Of a DNA stretch of 7,437 nucleotides, positions 1-5,900 are shown piece after piece. The translations under genes and the position numbers were made by a program. This DNA comes from JAGTRI01 sp964580405. Lineage in GTDB: Archaea; Thermoproteota; Bathyarchaeia; Bathyarchaeales; DTEX01. Within the stretch, counting starts at the first letter, position 1, and each line of letters opens with the position of its first letter. The DNA is taken from assembly GCA_964580405.1 (NCBI GenBank), contig CAZOKM010000087.1:1-7437 (forward strand), in the 5' to 3' direction. Under the pieces are notes generated by a model that worked only from the letters and a program-made list of their open reading frames with translations, made no database searches and was not told the DNA's origin.

Positions 1-1
1 C

Positions 2-799
2 TACGGCGGCTACCCCGTCAACTTCGACAAGATTCTCCCCATCACCAAGCGCAATAAACTCTTTCTTGTTGAGGACTGTGCCCACGCGCACGGCACCGAG
101 TGGAAGGGGCGCAAGGTGGGGGCGATAGGGGACATGGGCTCGTTCTCGTTTCAGGAGTCCAAGTCGCTGGCTTCGGGCGAGGGCGGCATGGTCCTCACGG
201 ACGACGACGAGCTGGAGAAGCGGGCGAGGCTCATCCACAACATCGGCAGGGTCGTCGGGACGCCCGGCTACGGGCACTACGTCCTCAGCTCCAACTACAG
301 GCTCTCGGAGCTCCAAGCCGCGTTGCTGCTGGCAAACATTGACGAGCTCCCCAGGGAGGTGGACCAGAAGAACGCGGACGGCGCGTACCTCGCGGACGAG
401 CTCAGGAGGATAGGCGGCGTCGAACCGCTGAAGAAGGACCCGCGCGTAACGAAGCGGGGCTACTACTTCTTCATTATAAGGTACGACAAAGAGGAATTCA
501 ACGGGCTCCCCAAGGCAAGGTTCCTCGAAGCCCTCAACGCCGAGGGCGTACCAGCCCACGACGGGTACGGAATGCCCCTCTACAAGCAGCCCGCCTTCAC
601 CAAAGAAAACCTGAAGGGCATAATCCCCCGAGGCGTCAAAGCGCCCGACTACGAGAAGCTGCAGCTGCCCGGAGCCGAAAGATTCATCGCCGAACAGATA
701 ACAATCCCGCACCAGGTCCTGCTCTCAGGCAGAGAAGGCATGGACCTCATCGCGAACAGCGTGCAGAAAATAAAGGAAAACGTTGACGAACTGCTGTAG
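2..799 (+). CDS. DegT/DnrJ/EryC1/StrS family PLP-dependent aminotransferase, 5' partial
   Basis: This is a fold-type I, pyridoxal-phosphate sugar aminotransferase of the DegT/DnrJ/EryC1/StrS group, which normally converts a keto-sugar (often nucleotide-linked) to an amino-sugar in the cytoplasm. The frame is open from base 2 to the stop at 797-799, giving 265 visible residues. The family is usually 370-400 residues, so roughly the first third lies off the left edge. The family signature is clear: VEDCAHAHG (the Asp that contacts the PLP ring nitrogen), then GDMGSFSFQESKSLASGEGG, in which the lysine at bases 161-163 is the expected Schiff-base residue, then NYRLSELQAALLLAN. A GTG at 116 opens a shorter frame, but family motifs lie upstream of it, so it is not the start. 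The gene is GC-rich like uxuA and the GH2 gene. The exact substrate cannot be read from sequence; some members are dehydratases or cyclitol aminotransferases. Confidence 0.93.
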   Translation, partial: YGGYPVNFDKILPITKRNKLFLVEDCAHAHGTEWKGRKVGAIGDMGSFSFQESKSLASGEGGMVLTDDDELEKRARLIHNIGRVVGTPGYGHYVLSSNYRLSELQAALLLANIDELPREVDQKNADGAYLADELRRIGGVEPLKKDPRVTKRGYYFFIIRYDKEEFNGLPKARFLEALNAEGVPAHDGYGMPLYKQPAFTKENLKGIIPRGVKAPDYEKLQLPGAERFIAEQITIPHQVLLSGREGMDLIANSVQKIKENVDELL

Positions 800-841
800 A
801 GTGGAAAGGGCGTCCTCGTAGATTCTGCTAAGTTATTTGAC

Positions 842-1369
842 CTACATGGATGTTCCGCAAATTTGGTCGAGTTGACGCACCAATGGCTTTGAGAGATAGA
901 ATCGAGTGTTTTTAATTCGGTCTCGTATGAGTCTCAAGTCTTGTTGACAAAGAAAACCATTGTCCTTCATTTCTTTAACTATACCAATTGTTCCAATTAT
1001 TTTCACTTTCAGAAGGTTGCAGATGTTACGAGCGAACATTTCGTCAATAACGCAAGTAAACTCAGGATGCTGTCGAGCAAGAGAAACAACCCATATTTCT
1101 CCACAAGCAGAATCATAGTAGAAGTATGGTAGCAACTCCTCATCTAATGTTACTTCTATGGGATTAAAGACATCGAGAAAAGTACCAACGTTAGGTTTAG
1201 GACTATCACGGTCACCTAAACGATACTCTTCCATAACCCGAGTGGGTGCAGTTACAGTAAATTCTTTGGAAAAAGCCTTCAACTGAGAGTATAGCTGGCA
1301 CTTCTCCAGCAATACGATTGAGGGTGAAGTGTCAAAAACATATTTAGGTTTATCTACAGAGAGAGGCAA
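842..1369 (-). CDS. PIN-domain nuclease, DUF3368-like; probable VapC-type toxin
   Basis: A 175-residue PIN-domain protein. PIN toxins are Mg2+-dependent RNases that cleave tRNA, rRNA or mRNA when their antitoxin is lost. The acidic residues occur in the expected order: D13 in VFDTSPSIVLL, E47/E48 in RVMEEYR, E91 in CGEIWVVSLAR, and D109 in CVIDEMFARNI. The last is followed by KIIGTIGIV, matching the ID(D/E)xxAR...GTxGIL block typical of DUF3368-type PIN proteins. A catalytically active enzyme is therefore likely. The length is slightly above the usual 130-160, with about 45 residues after the GT-GIV strand. The start is TTG at 1369, overlapping the upstream winged-helix gene by 20 bases, so the two are probably translationally coupled. 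No better ATG or GTG precedes the essential D13. It converges on the DegT gene, 42 bases away, with no obvious T-tract between them. Confidence 0.85.
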   Translation of the reverse strand: MPLSVDKPKYVFDTSPSIVLLEKCQLYSQLKAFSKEFTVTAPTRVMEEYRLGDRDSPKPNVGTFLDVFNPIEVTLDEELLPYFYYDSACGEIWVVSLARQHPEFTCVIDEMFARNICNLLKVKIIGTIGIVKEMKDNGFLCQQDLRLIRDRIKNTRFYLSKPLVRQLDQICGTSM

Positions 1370-1913
1370 AGAAATCTTTCTCGCTTATGTCAAGCCATTT
1401 AGCAGCAATGTTGGCGCTTATTCGCCCTTTCAAAAAAAGGGAACGAACCAGAATTGTTTTCTTTCTATCTAACCTCGCAAATTCAGTTGAGTTCACAACC
1501 GACTCGGGTATGAGCCTATACATGAAGTACATTGTTTCGTCTGAAGATAAGTCGTTAAGTTGTTGTTTGGCAAAAGAAAGCTTTTCCAAGTCTCGGTATT
1601 CAAACTCTTTCAGCAGTTCTTTAGCTTGTTTCTCACCTTCATCTGTAAGAATAAAATTCGTATCTTCCTTCTCAATTAGTCCAGATTCTTCGAGTGTTTG
1701 AAGGTTCTCTTCTAGTTCGTAGGATACAACTCCGAGCTTGTAGTTGGAGTATTGTAATTCTTGAGTGTCTCGTAAGTACTCAAAATAGCGGATGACTTTT
1801 TGCAGATGAAGAATGTCCATGTCCTTGTTGTTACAGCGGTCATTCAACGAAAGTGCTAGTATAGACCATTTTCTCGAAGGTTCTTGAAGACCATAGTAAT
1901 CCAAAGAGTACAT
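1350..1913 (-). CDS. winged-helix protein with C-terminal antitoxin-like helix-turn-helix; probable antitoxin of the PIN gene
   Basis: A 187-residue two-part protein. Residues about 33-100 form a winged-helix-like region: helices in ILHLQKVIRYFEYL, then SYELEENLQTLEESGLIEKE and the wing FILTDEGEKQAKELL, which is typical of small archaeal regulators. The LQKVIRYFEYL...L..SGLIE pattern also loosely recalls antitoxin domains of the Panacea/DUF4065 kind, an uncertain comparison. Residues about 153-184 (ILVRSLFLKGRISANIAAKW and LDISEKDFFASL) resemble the UPF0175-like helix-turn-helix that precedes PIN toxins in many archaea. The gene lies directly upstream of the PIN gene and overlaps it by 20 bases, the usual antitoxin-toxin order. 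The ATG at 1913 follows a TATA-like box by about 30 bases, implying a leaderless mRNA. By analogy with other antitoxins it should repress its own divergent promoter region and bind the PIN protein; neither is shown by the sequence. Confidence 0.75.
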   Translation of the reverse strand: MYSLDYYGLQEPSRKWSILALSLNDRCNNKDMDILHLQKVIRYFEYLRDTQELQYSNYKLGVVSYELEENLQTLEESGLIEKEDTNFILTDEGEKQAKELLKEFEYRDLEKLSFAKQQLNDLSSDETMYFMYRLIPESVVNSTEFARLDRKKTILVRSLFLKGRISANIAAKWLDISEKDFFASLCR

Positions 1914-1917
1914 ATAG

Positions 1918-1925
1918 TTTTAAAT
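1918..1925 (+). promoter_or_regulatory. TATA-like box for the 365-residue gene (leaderless)
   Basis: TTTTAAAT is centred about 28 bases upstream of the A of the ATG at 1950, which is the right distance for an archaeal TATA box and a leaderless mRNA. There is no Shine-Dalgarno sequence before the ATG. It lies four bases outside the start codon of the divergent winged-helix gene, mirroring the arrangement of the opposite promoter. Confidence 0.55.
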
Positions 1926-1938
1926 GGTTATGCCTAGA

Positions 1939-1948
1939 ATTAAATAAT
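1939..1948 (-). promoter_or_regulatory. TATA-like box for the winged-helix/PIN operon (leaderless)
   Basis: Read on the minus strand this is ATTATTTAAT, centred about 30 bases upstream of the A of the ATG at 1913. That spacing fits an archaeal TATA box driving a leaderless or nearly leaderless transcript, and no Shine-Dalgarno sequence precedes this ATG. The box ends two bases before the start codon of the divergent gene at 1950, so TBP bound here would cover that gene's transcription start. Confidence 0.55.
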
Positions 1949-1949
1949 T

Positions 1950-3047
1950 ATGGGTCAAATATTTAAAATCCATGAACTGGAACGCGATGATGACCTTGGT
2001 GTCGTGAAGAAGCAAATATCTTCTTTCAATCAAACCTTCTCATTCGAAAGTCCCGTTGTTTCACAAAGAACGACGCGGTTTGACCCTGATTGTCAGAGAG
2101 TTAAAATAAACGAAATAGTTCGCCAAATTGATGAGAAAGTCGTTGTTTCTCTTTCTACTAAAACCATTAAAGCATTTTACGACGAAGTAAAAGCAGACCG
2201 TATAGATGGCAAATTAAATGCAACAATTTTTAATTTTAAATTCGATGATGTGCCAGATAACAACAGTCTGAAAATACTGGCTCACGCGCTTCACAGTTCA
2301 AGCCAGAATGCCATGTTCCTTCCAACGGTAAAAACATCGTTTCTACAAGAAACAATACCAGGACATAAGAAAGGTGTTTTTCGACAAGAGTACACACCTA
2401 GGAAAATTGAGCGTTATCTTGATATGATGAAGACACTGGTGGGTGAAGCGCAGAGATTTGGGAATGGCATAGAAATTGTCGGGACAGTTCCCTTTATTCC
2501 GTTTGGTTTTGTGTCACCAATTATTGACTACTATCTTTCAGAGAACATACGAGCATTCGCCATAGACGCTAACTACAAGGACATAATGGGAAACCTAGGC
2601 GATTTCACCCTTATTTTATCAAAAATCAACGATTCAGTGCCTCTCAACGAGGCGTTAATATGTGCTTTTAATGCTGGCATTCCACGTTTTGATGCAAACG
2701 AATCAGTGTCAAATGATTTTCTGAGCGTCTTTGCTTATATTGATGTTTTTGGAGGCACTTTCAAGCCGAGAGGAGGTGGAGTTGAGCCACCAGCGAAACT
2801 GTTTTCGAGGGACAGATACGCTTACAAGCGGATGACATATGCTTCGGTAAGCAGACAATTGGGTCAGAGCATGAATTATGTTCGGCTGCGCAGGTACAAT
2901 AGGTCAGAGCAATTAAAGGAGAGCCTGAAAATCCGAAATCTAGTTGGAATAGAAAGAATGAAGGATTACTTACAAACAAAACCCGCTATAAACCAGAATG
3001 CGATTAAGCGGTTGGAAGCCATAGCTAAAAAGGTTAAGGTAGGATAG
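1950..3047 (+). CDS. uncharacterised 365-residue alpha/beta protein, possible TIM-barrel-like core
   Basis: I do not recognise a family. Residues about 60-270 alternate predicted strands and helices in a way that suggests an alpha/beta barrel: VVVSLST (64-70), ATIFNFKFDD (91-100), NAMFLPTVKTS (120-130), IEIVGTVPF (174-182), IRAFAIDAN (200-208), FTLILSKIN (219-227), ALICAFNAG (235-243) and FLSVFAYIDVFGG (257-269). Several strands end in acidic or polar residues that could line an active site (D206, N208, D264). A glycine-rich loop (FKPRGGGVEPP, 271-281) follows, then a strongly basic, helical C-terminus (about 286-365) that could bind nucleic acid. No signal peptide or membrane segment is evident. 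It is AT-rich like the PIN/winged-helix pair, diverges from it across 36 bases, and ends in T-tracts. A role in the same defence or addiction unit is inference. A distant link to tRNA-guanine transglycosylase-type barrels was considered but no catalytic motif supports it. Confidence 0.8.
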   Translation: MGQIFKIHELERDDDLGVVKKQISSFNQTFSFESPVVSQRTTRFDPDCQRVKINEIVRQIDEKVVVSLSTKTIKAFYDEVKADRIDGKLNATIFNFKFDDVPDNNSLKILAHALHSSSQNAMFLPTVKTSFLQETIPGHKKGVFRQEYTPRKIERYLDMMKTLVGEAQRFGNGIEIVGTVPFIPFGFVSPIIDYYLSENIRAFAIDANYKDIMGNLGDFTLILSKINDSVPLNEALICAFNAGIPRFDANESVSNDFLSVFAYIDVFGGTFKPRGGGVEPPAKLFSRDRYAYKRMTYASVSRQLGQSMNYVRLRRYNRSEQLKESLKIRNLVGIERMKDYLQTKPAINQNAIKRLEAIAKKVKVG

Positions 3048-3052
3048 TTCGC

Positions 3053-3087
3053 TTTTTCTCTAAAGTGAAGGTTTTCTTTGACTTTTT
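3053..3087 (+). terminator. T-tract terminator region after the 365-residue gene
   Basis: Starting six bases after the stop codon there are runs of T5 (3053-3057), T4 and T3 (3072-3079) and T5 (3083-3087), without a strong GC hairpin. Archaeal RNA polymerase terminates at such T-tracts, and their position just before the return to GC-rich sequence fits the end of the island transcript. Confidence 0.5.
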
Positions 3088-3136
3088 CTCCCACGCCGTA
3101 TGAGTGACTTTTCCTTTCTGTTCCAGAAGGTCGACT

Positions 3137-3167
3137 AGGCTTGAGAGCATCGTCCGTGGACAAGCCT
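3137..3167 (+). repeat. 7-bp inverted repeat with 17-base loop upstream of the zinc protein gene
   Basis: AGGCTTG at 3137-3143 is perfectly complementary to CAAGCCT at 3161-3167, leaving a 17-base loop. It lies in the intergenic stretch at the composition boundary, about 37 bases before the start codon at 3204. It could be an operator, an RNA hairpin or chance. It is not followed by T-tracts, so it is not a typical intrinsic terminator, and no tRNA fold can be built around it. Confidence 0.3.
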
Positions 3168-3203
3168 TATTTCAACGGAACGGCATAACATAGTCGTTGG
3201 GCA

Positions 3204-3596
3204 ATGAAAGTTAAAGTCGCGTTGTACTTCTTCAGGAGAAGCATCGTCGCGCCGCAGGTCTGCTGCAGCTGCCTCAGCGCGTACGTCGCCAGCCACGACG
3301 AGATTCTGTGCTTGGACCTCGAACGCCCCTACATGCACACGTACAAGTTCAGCTTCCCCTACTGCTACAGGTGCCACGACGACATCGCCAAGAGGAGGCT
3401 CCTCAAGGACGGGGCAAGAGCCGTCGCCGTTTCGAACGTGATGAAGAAAGGGTACGGCAGCCTTCTGAACAGAAAAACGCTGAAGTACGTGGAGTTCAGC
3501 TTCAAAAACGACGGCTACGGGCAGCTCTTCAGGGAGGCGAACAGGGAGCTCCTCCTCGAAAACGTGCTGACCGAACTACAACAAAAAAAGACATGA
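3204..3596 (+). CDS. small four-cysteine zinc-binding protein of unknown function
   Basis: A 130-residue cytoplasmic protein with a probable zinc ribbon formed by C20-x2-C23 (VCCSC) and C54-x2-C57 (YCYRC). The second pair sits in the pattern FSFPYCYRCHDDI, typical of short domains in which a CxxC is followed by a Pro-hydrophobic-CxxC knuckle. Extra cysteines occur at 21 and 36. The C-terminal half contains VEFSFKNDGYGQLFREANRE (about 96-115), resembling the FxNxxYxxLFxxxN segment that often follows this kind of zinc domain in uncharacterised proteins, there usually with membrane helices that are absent here. The start is the first in-frame ATG after a stop at 3186-3188. The ribosome-binding site is weak and the promoter not obvious. 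It is GC-rich, so it belongs with the host-like blocks, and it converges on uxuA 57 bases downstream. No specific role can be given. Confidence 0.75.
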   Translation: MKVKVALYFFRRSIVAPQVCCSCLSAYVASHDEILCLDLERPYMHTYKFSFPYCYRCHDDIAKRRLLKDGARAVAVSNVMKKGYGSLLNRKTLKYVEFSFKNDGYGQLFREANRELLLENVLTELQQKKT

Positions 3597-3628
3597 CGAA
3601 TTCTACATAGACTACAATCACCATAGCG

Positions 3629-3633
3629 AAAAA
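3629..3633 (-). terminator. short T-tract downstream of uxuA
   Basis: On the minus strand, CCCTCTTTTTCGC places a T5 run about 20 bases past the uxuA stop codon, between the two converging genes. It is a weak but position-appropriate archaeal terminator candidate. Confidence 0.3.
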
Positions 3634-3653
3634 GAGGGAAATTAACGAGCCAC

Positions 3654-4667
3654 TTAGTAGCCCATCTTTTCCACGGCGTCCGCCAGGCCTAGCATGTAGC
3701 CTAGCCCGAGGACCTTGCCGAGGACGTAGTACCCGGCGCCCCCGCCCATGGCTTCGTCGCCCGCCAGCTTAGGCGCGTGGTCAGGCCGCATCGGACCCGT
3801 GAAGCCGACCTCGTAGTAGGCCTTCATCGCCTCGAACATGTCCGCGTGGCCATCGGGGTCGTCGTGGAAGATCTCCTGAAACCCGCCTTTTGTATGTACT
3901 GTTCCCTTGACGTTGCGGAAGTGGGCGAAGAAAATCTTCTTCTGCTTGCCGAAGTGCCGAATCGCGGCGGGCACGTCCACGCCCATCTCGGCGAAGCAGC
4001 CCTGGCAGAAGTTTATGCCCACGTTGGGGCTGGGCACGAGGCTCATCAGCTTGTCGAACGCCTCCACGCTCCTGAGTATCCTCGGGAACCCCTGAATCGG
4101 CGAAATCGGCGGGTCGTCAGGGTGGAAGGTGACCACGACTCCCGCCTGCTCAGCCGTGGGCAACACGCCTTTCAGCAAGTACTTGACGTTCTTCCAGACG
4201 TCTTCTTCCTTGTAGGTGCCGAACCTGGTCGTCGGCGGAACGTCCTTCACCAAGTTATAATCGAAAGCGGTCGACGTGGCTCCCCCACGCGTGGGTTTGT
4301 CGGTCTCGGTGCGCCAGATCGCGTTCGGAACGGGCGGCATGTGCTGTGGCTTAATAACCTTGATGCCCGCCGCGCCGAGGTGCTCAAGCGACTTGCAGAA
4401 GTTCTCCAGCTGCTCCTCCTTGCCCGGCAAGTTGTACACGATCTTCTCTATCCGGGGGCCGTCCTCGAAGACTTCGAGCCTGAGTCCGAAGTTCTCGACG
4501 TGCCTCTTCAGCTGCTCGAGGTCGCCCTGCTCCCACACCTCGCCGCCGTAGAACATCGACGGGCCGTGCCCGATCACGTCCGTGCAGCCCAGCTGCCTCA
4601 TCAGCACAAGGTTCTCGGCCTTGTAAACGTCGCCCGGCAGAATAACCGCGAACCGCATCCTGACCAT
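3654..4667 (-). CDS. uxuA: mannonate dehydratase UxuA
   Basis: Dehydrates D-mannonate to 2-keto-3-deoxy-D-gluconate (EC 4.2.1.8) in the cytoplasm. The fold is a TIM barrel of the xylose-isomerase-like superfamily with a divalent metal. All diagnostic motifs are present in order: IKVIKPQHMPP (about 102-112), TFHPDDPP (180-187, ligand H182), NFCQGC (219-224, probable ligand C221), FFAHFRNV (246-253, H249), FHDDPDGHADM (267-277) and MRPDHAP (293-299, D296/H297). These match the His, Cys, His and Asp metal and catalytic set known for UxuA. At 337 residues it is shorter than the roughly 390-residue E. coli enzyme, as is common in archaea and Gram-positives. The ATG at 4667 is used; an in-frame ATG three codons later is an alternative. 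It is GC-rich. A beta-mannosidase-like gene about 2.4 kb away on the other strand supports a mannose/mannonate or hexuronate route. Confidence 0.95.
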   Translation of the reverse strand: MVRMRFAVILPGDVYKAENLVLMRQLGCTDVIGHGPSMFYGGEVWEQGDLEQLKRHVENFGLRLEVFEDGPRIEKIVYNLPGKEEQLENFCKSLEHLGAAGIKVIKPQHMPPVPNAIWRTETDKPTRGGATSTAFDYNLVKDVPPTTRFGTYKEEDVWKNVKYLLKGVLPTAEQAGVVVTFHPDDPPISPIQGFPRILRSVEAFDKLMSLVPSPNVGINFCQGCFAEMGVDVPAAIRHFGKQKKIFFAHFRNVKGTVHTKGGFQEIFHDDPDGHADMFEAMKAYYEVGFTGPMRPDHAPKLAGDEAMGGGAGYYVLGKVLGLGYMLGLADAVEKMGY

Positions 4668-4700
4668 AAACCATCACGCACCATAAACGACACTACGAGT

Positions 4701-4708
4701 ATAAAAAA
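4701..4708 (-). promoter_or_regulatory. TATA-like box for uxuA
   Basis: The minus strand reads TTTTTTAT at 4701-4708, continuing into ATAC. It is centred about 37 bases from the uxuA ATG. Allowing about 25 bases to the transcription start, the leader would be roughly 12 bases. The AT content here also marks the beginning of island 2, so the promoter lies at the boundary. Confidence 0.35.
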
Positions 4709-4822
4709 ATGCAACCTAGAACGACATATTTTTTAGGAACCTTCATGAATAGAGATAAAACATATTTTGCAGAATGGGTAACAGTATTTCTATCTGCGAT
4801 TTGCTTATCAAAGCTAATGAGA

Positions 4823-4832
4823 ATATGCATAT
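4823..4832. promoter_or_regulatory. 10-bp palindrome upstream of the methyltransferase gene
   Basis: ATATGCATAT is a perfect palindrome 40 bases before the methyltransferase ATG at 4872, in a 200-base intergenic stretch with little else recognisable. It could be an operator or part of a weak promoter. In AT-rich DNA a palindrome of this length also arises by chance, and no controller-protein gene is present in the operon. Confidence 0.25.
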
Positions 4833-4871
4833 CAACGTGGCAATAATGTATGATGATGTGGTAGAAACGAA

Positions 4872-5900
4872 ATGGTAAGGAAAGTTCTCGGAAAGATGGA
4901 AGCAACGCGAGGGTTCATCCAAATTCCGGTCGAAAGTAAATCTGAATTACTTGATGGCGTCCTCTTTCCTTGTACATCAACCTTGAATGGTACGACTGCA
5001 AGGATTGATAAACGTGGTAGACTTTGGTCAAANNNNNNNNNNNNNNNNNNNNNNNNNNNNNNNNNNNNNNNNNNNNNNNNNNNNNNNNNNNNNNNNNNNN
5101 NNNNNNNNNNNNNNNNNNNNNNNNNNNNNNNNCCTTATAGGCAAGGAAAAGACTACAGGTTTTTTGATGACAATCAACCCATTGAGAAGTATTGGAGTTG
5201 GATACAAGAGATTCTACAGAAGGTGAATAATGTCACCGTTGATGGTGGAGCCATCTATTTTATGCAGAGAGAAAAGAACACTGAACGAGTGTTAAGATTA
5301 CTGAGGAAAACAGGCTGGACTTTTCAGAACCTCATTATCTGGAAAAAGAAGACGTCAGCTGTTCCTTGCGGTTCTAGATACTCCAAACAATTCCAGATCA
5401 TCGCTTTCGCAACTAAGGGTGAAAACCCAAGGTTTTTTAAAAAGTTACGAATTGATTTGCCTCCGCTTCCAGAACATAAATACATGAGGGAAAACGGAGT
5501 CTACGTAACCGACGTTTGGGACGACATTCGAGAATTAACCTCTGGATATTTTGCCGGGGACGAAGCGCTAAGGGATGAAACAGGAAAACGGCTGCACACT
5601 CAGCAAACACCTGTAGCTTTGCTTCTTCGAATAATCCTTTCGTCGACAATGCCTGGAGATGTCGTACTGGACCCTCTCGCTGGAACAGGTCCTGCACTTG
5701 TAGTAGCACAACAGCTTGGTAGAAATTCAATAGGAATAGAGATAGACCCAGAATATGTTAAAATAATTAGAAACCGATTAGAAAACCCTAGAACTGCTGA
5801 TGACATCGCTAAACATTATAATTATTATAGATTTACACCCAACCTAGACAAAATATGGCCTGTAAACGCTATCATGATAAAACAAAGGAGACTTGTCTAA
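4872..5900 (+). CDS. beta-class DNA N4-cytosine/N6-adenine methyltransferase (interrupted by an assembly gap)
   Basis: An S-adenosylmethionine-dependent DNA amino-methyltransferase (N6_N4_Mtase family), about 342 residues if the gap is 100 bases. Right after the gap, PYRQGKDYRFFDD (88-100) matches the end of motif IV ((D/S)PPY...GKDY). Motif X-like HTQQTPVALLLRII (242-255) and motif I DPLAGTGPALVVAQQ (267-281), then SIGIEIDPEY (286-295), follow. The order IV, variable region, X, I is that of the beta class. The region between (about 110-240) should hold the target-recognition domain. Because motif IV's first residues are in the gap, m6A (DPPY) and m4C (SPPY) cannot be told apart. The upstream frame is closed by a TGA at 4854-4856, making ATG 4872 the earliest ATG. 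The ATG at 4896, with AAGGA 15 bases before it, is an alternative. The gene overlaps the next by one base (TAATG), as the protective partner of that endonuclease. Confidence 0.9.
   Translation: MVRKVLGKMEATRGFIQIPVESKSELLDGVLFPCTSTLNGTTARIDKRGRLWSXXXXXXXXXXXXXXXXXXXXXXXXXXXXXXXXXXPYRQGKDYRFFDDNQPIEKYWSWIQEILQKVNNVTVDGGAIYFMQREKNTERVLRLLRKTGWTFQNLIIWKKKTSAVPCGSRYSKQFQIIAFATKGENPRFFKKLRIDLPPLPEHKYMRENGVYVTDVWDDIRELTSGYFAGDEALRDETGKRLHTQQTPVALLLRIILSSTMPGDVVLDPLAGTGPALVVAQQLGRNSIGIEIDPEYVKIIRNRLENPRTADDIAKHYNYYRFTPNLDKIWPVNAIMIKQRRLV
5033..5132. other. assembly gap of exactly 100 N
   Basis: One hundred consecutive N lie inside the methyltransferase gene. A run of exactly 100 is the conventional placeholder for a gap of unknown length, so true distance and frame across it are not known. 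The protein reads sensibly on both sides in frames that agree by numbering, and the right side resumes inside motif IV, which supports the join being real. Confidence 0.97.
5884..5890 (+). promoter_or_regulatory. Shine-Dalgarno sequence deciding the endonuclease start
   Basis: AAAGGAG ends nine bases before the ATG at 5900. This strong site, plus the TAATG overlap with the methyltransferase stop, marks 5900 as the start rather than an in-frame ATG at 5855 that would overlap the methyltransferase by 46 bases and has no such site. Confidence 0.75.

Larger units (their letters stand above)
842..3047. other. AT-rich island 1 (PIN/winged-helix pair plus divergent unknown gene)
   Basis: Base composition drops sharply just after the DegT stop codon and stays low until about 3050, with T- and A-rich codon use in all three genes, whereas the genes on either side favour G/C in third positions. 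The block holds three genes in a divergent arrangement and no carbohydrate gene. This suggests horizontal acquisition of an accessory cassette. I saw no integrase, no tRNA gene and no direct repeat at the edges, so the boundaries are approximate and set only by composition and gene ends. Confidence 0.6.

Noticed and set aside
1950..3047. Assignment of the 365-residue protein as a tRNA-guanine transglycosylase-like or 7-deazaguanine DNA-modification enzyme
   Set aside because: The strand-helix rhythm and IRAFAIDAN are only suggestive; no zinc-binding cysteines or catalytic aspartate motif of that family could be identified.
3048..3203. A tRNA or box C/D RNA serving as an attachment site at the island edge
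   Set aside because: The 3137-3167 hairpin cannot be extended into a cloverleaf, and no paired C and D boxes were found.
3777..4736. 319-codon open frame antisense to uxuA, and other long frames within the GC-rich genes (100-342, 3135-3377, 3308-3610, 4384-4677)
   Set aside because: They lie opposite or out of phase with genes that have clear family motifs, have low-complexity Arg/Ala/Gly/Val-rich translations, and are expected by chance in GC-rich coding DNA.
4850..4856. ATGATGA as a C box of a small guide RNA
   Set aside because: No D box (CTGA) lies at a suitable distance before the gene begins; a chance match is likely.
4693..4905. 70-codon minus-strand frame upstream of uxuA
   Set aside because: It overlaps the uxuA promoter and the start of the methyltransferase, has no ribosome site or recognisable motif, and looks like chance in AT-rich sequence.
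5855..5899. An ATG at 5855 giving the endonuclease 15 extra residues
   Set aside because: It lies inside the methyltransferase frame with no ribosome-binding site, while the ATG at 5900 has AAAGGAG at ideal spacing and a TAATG junction.
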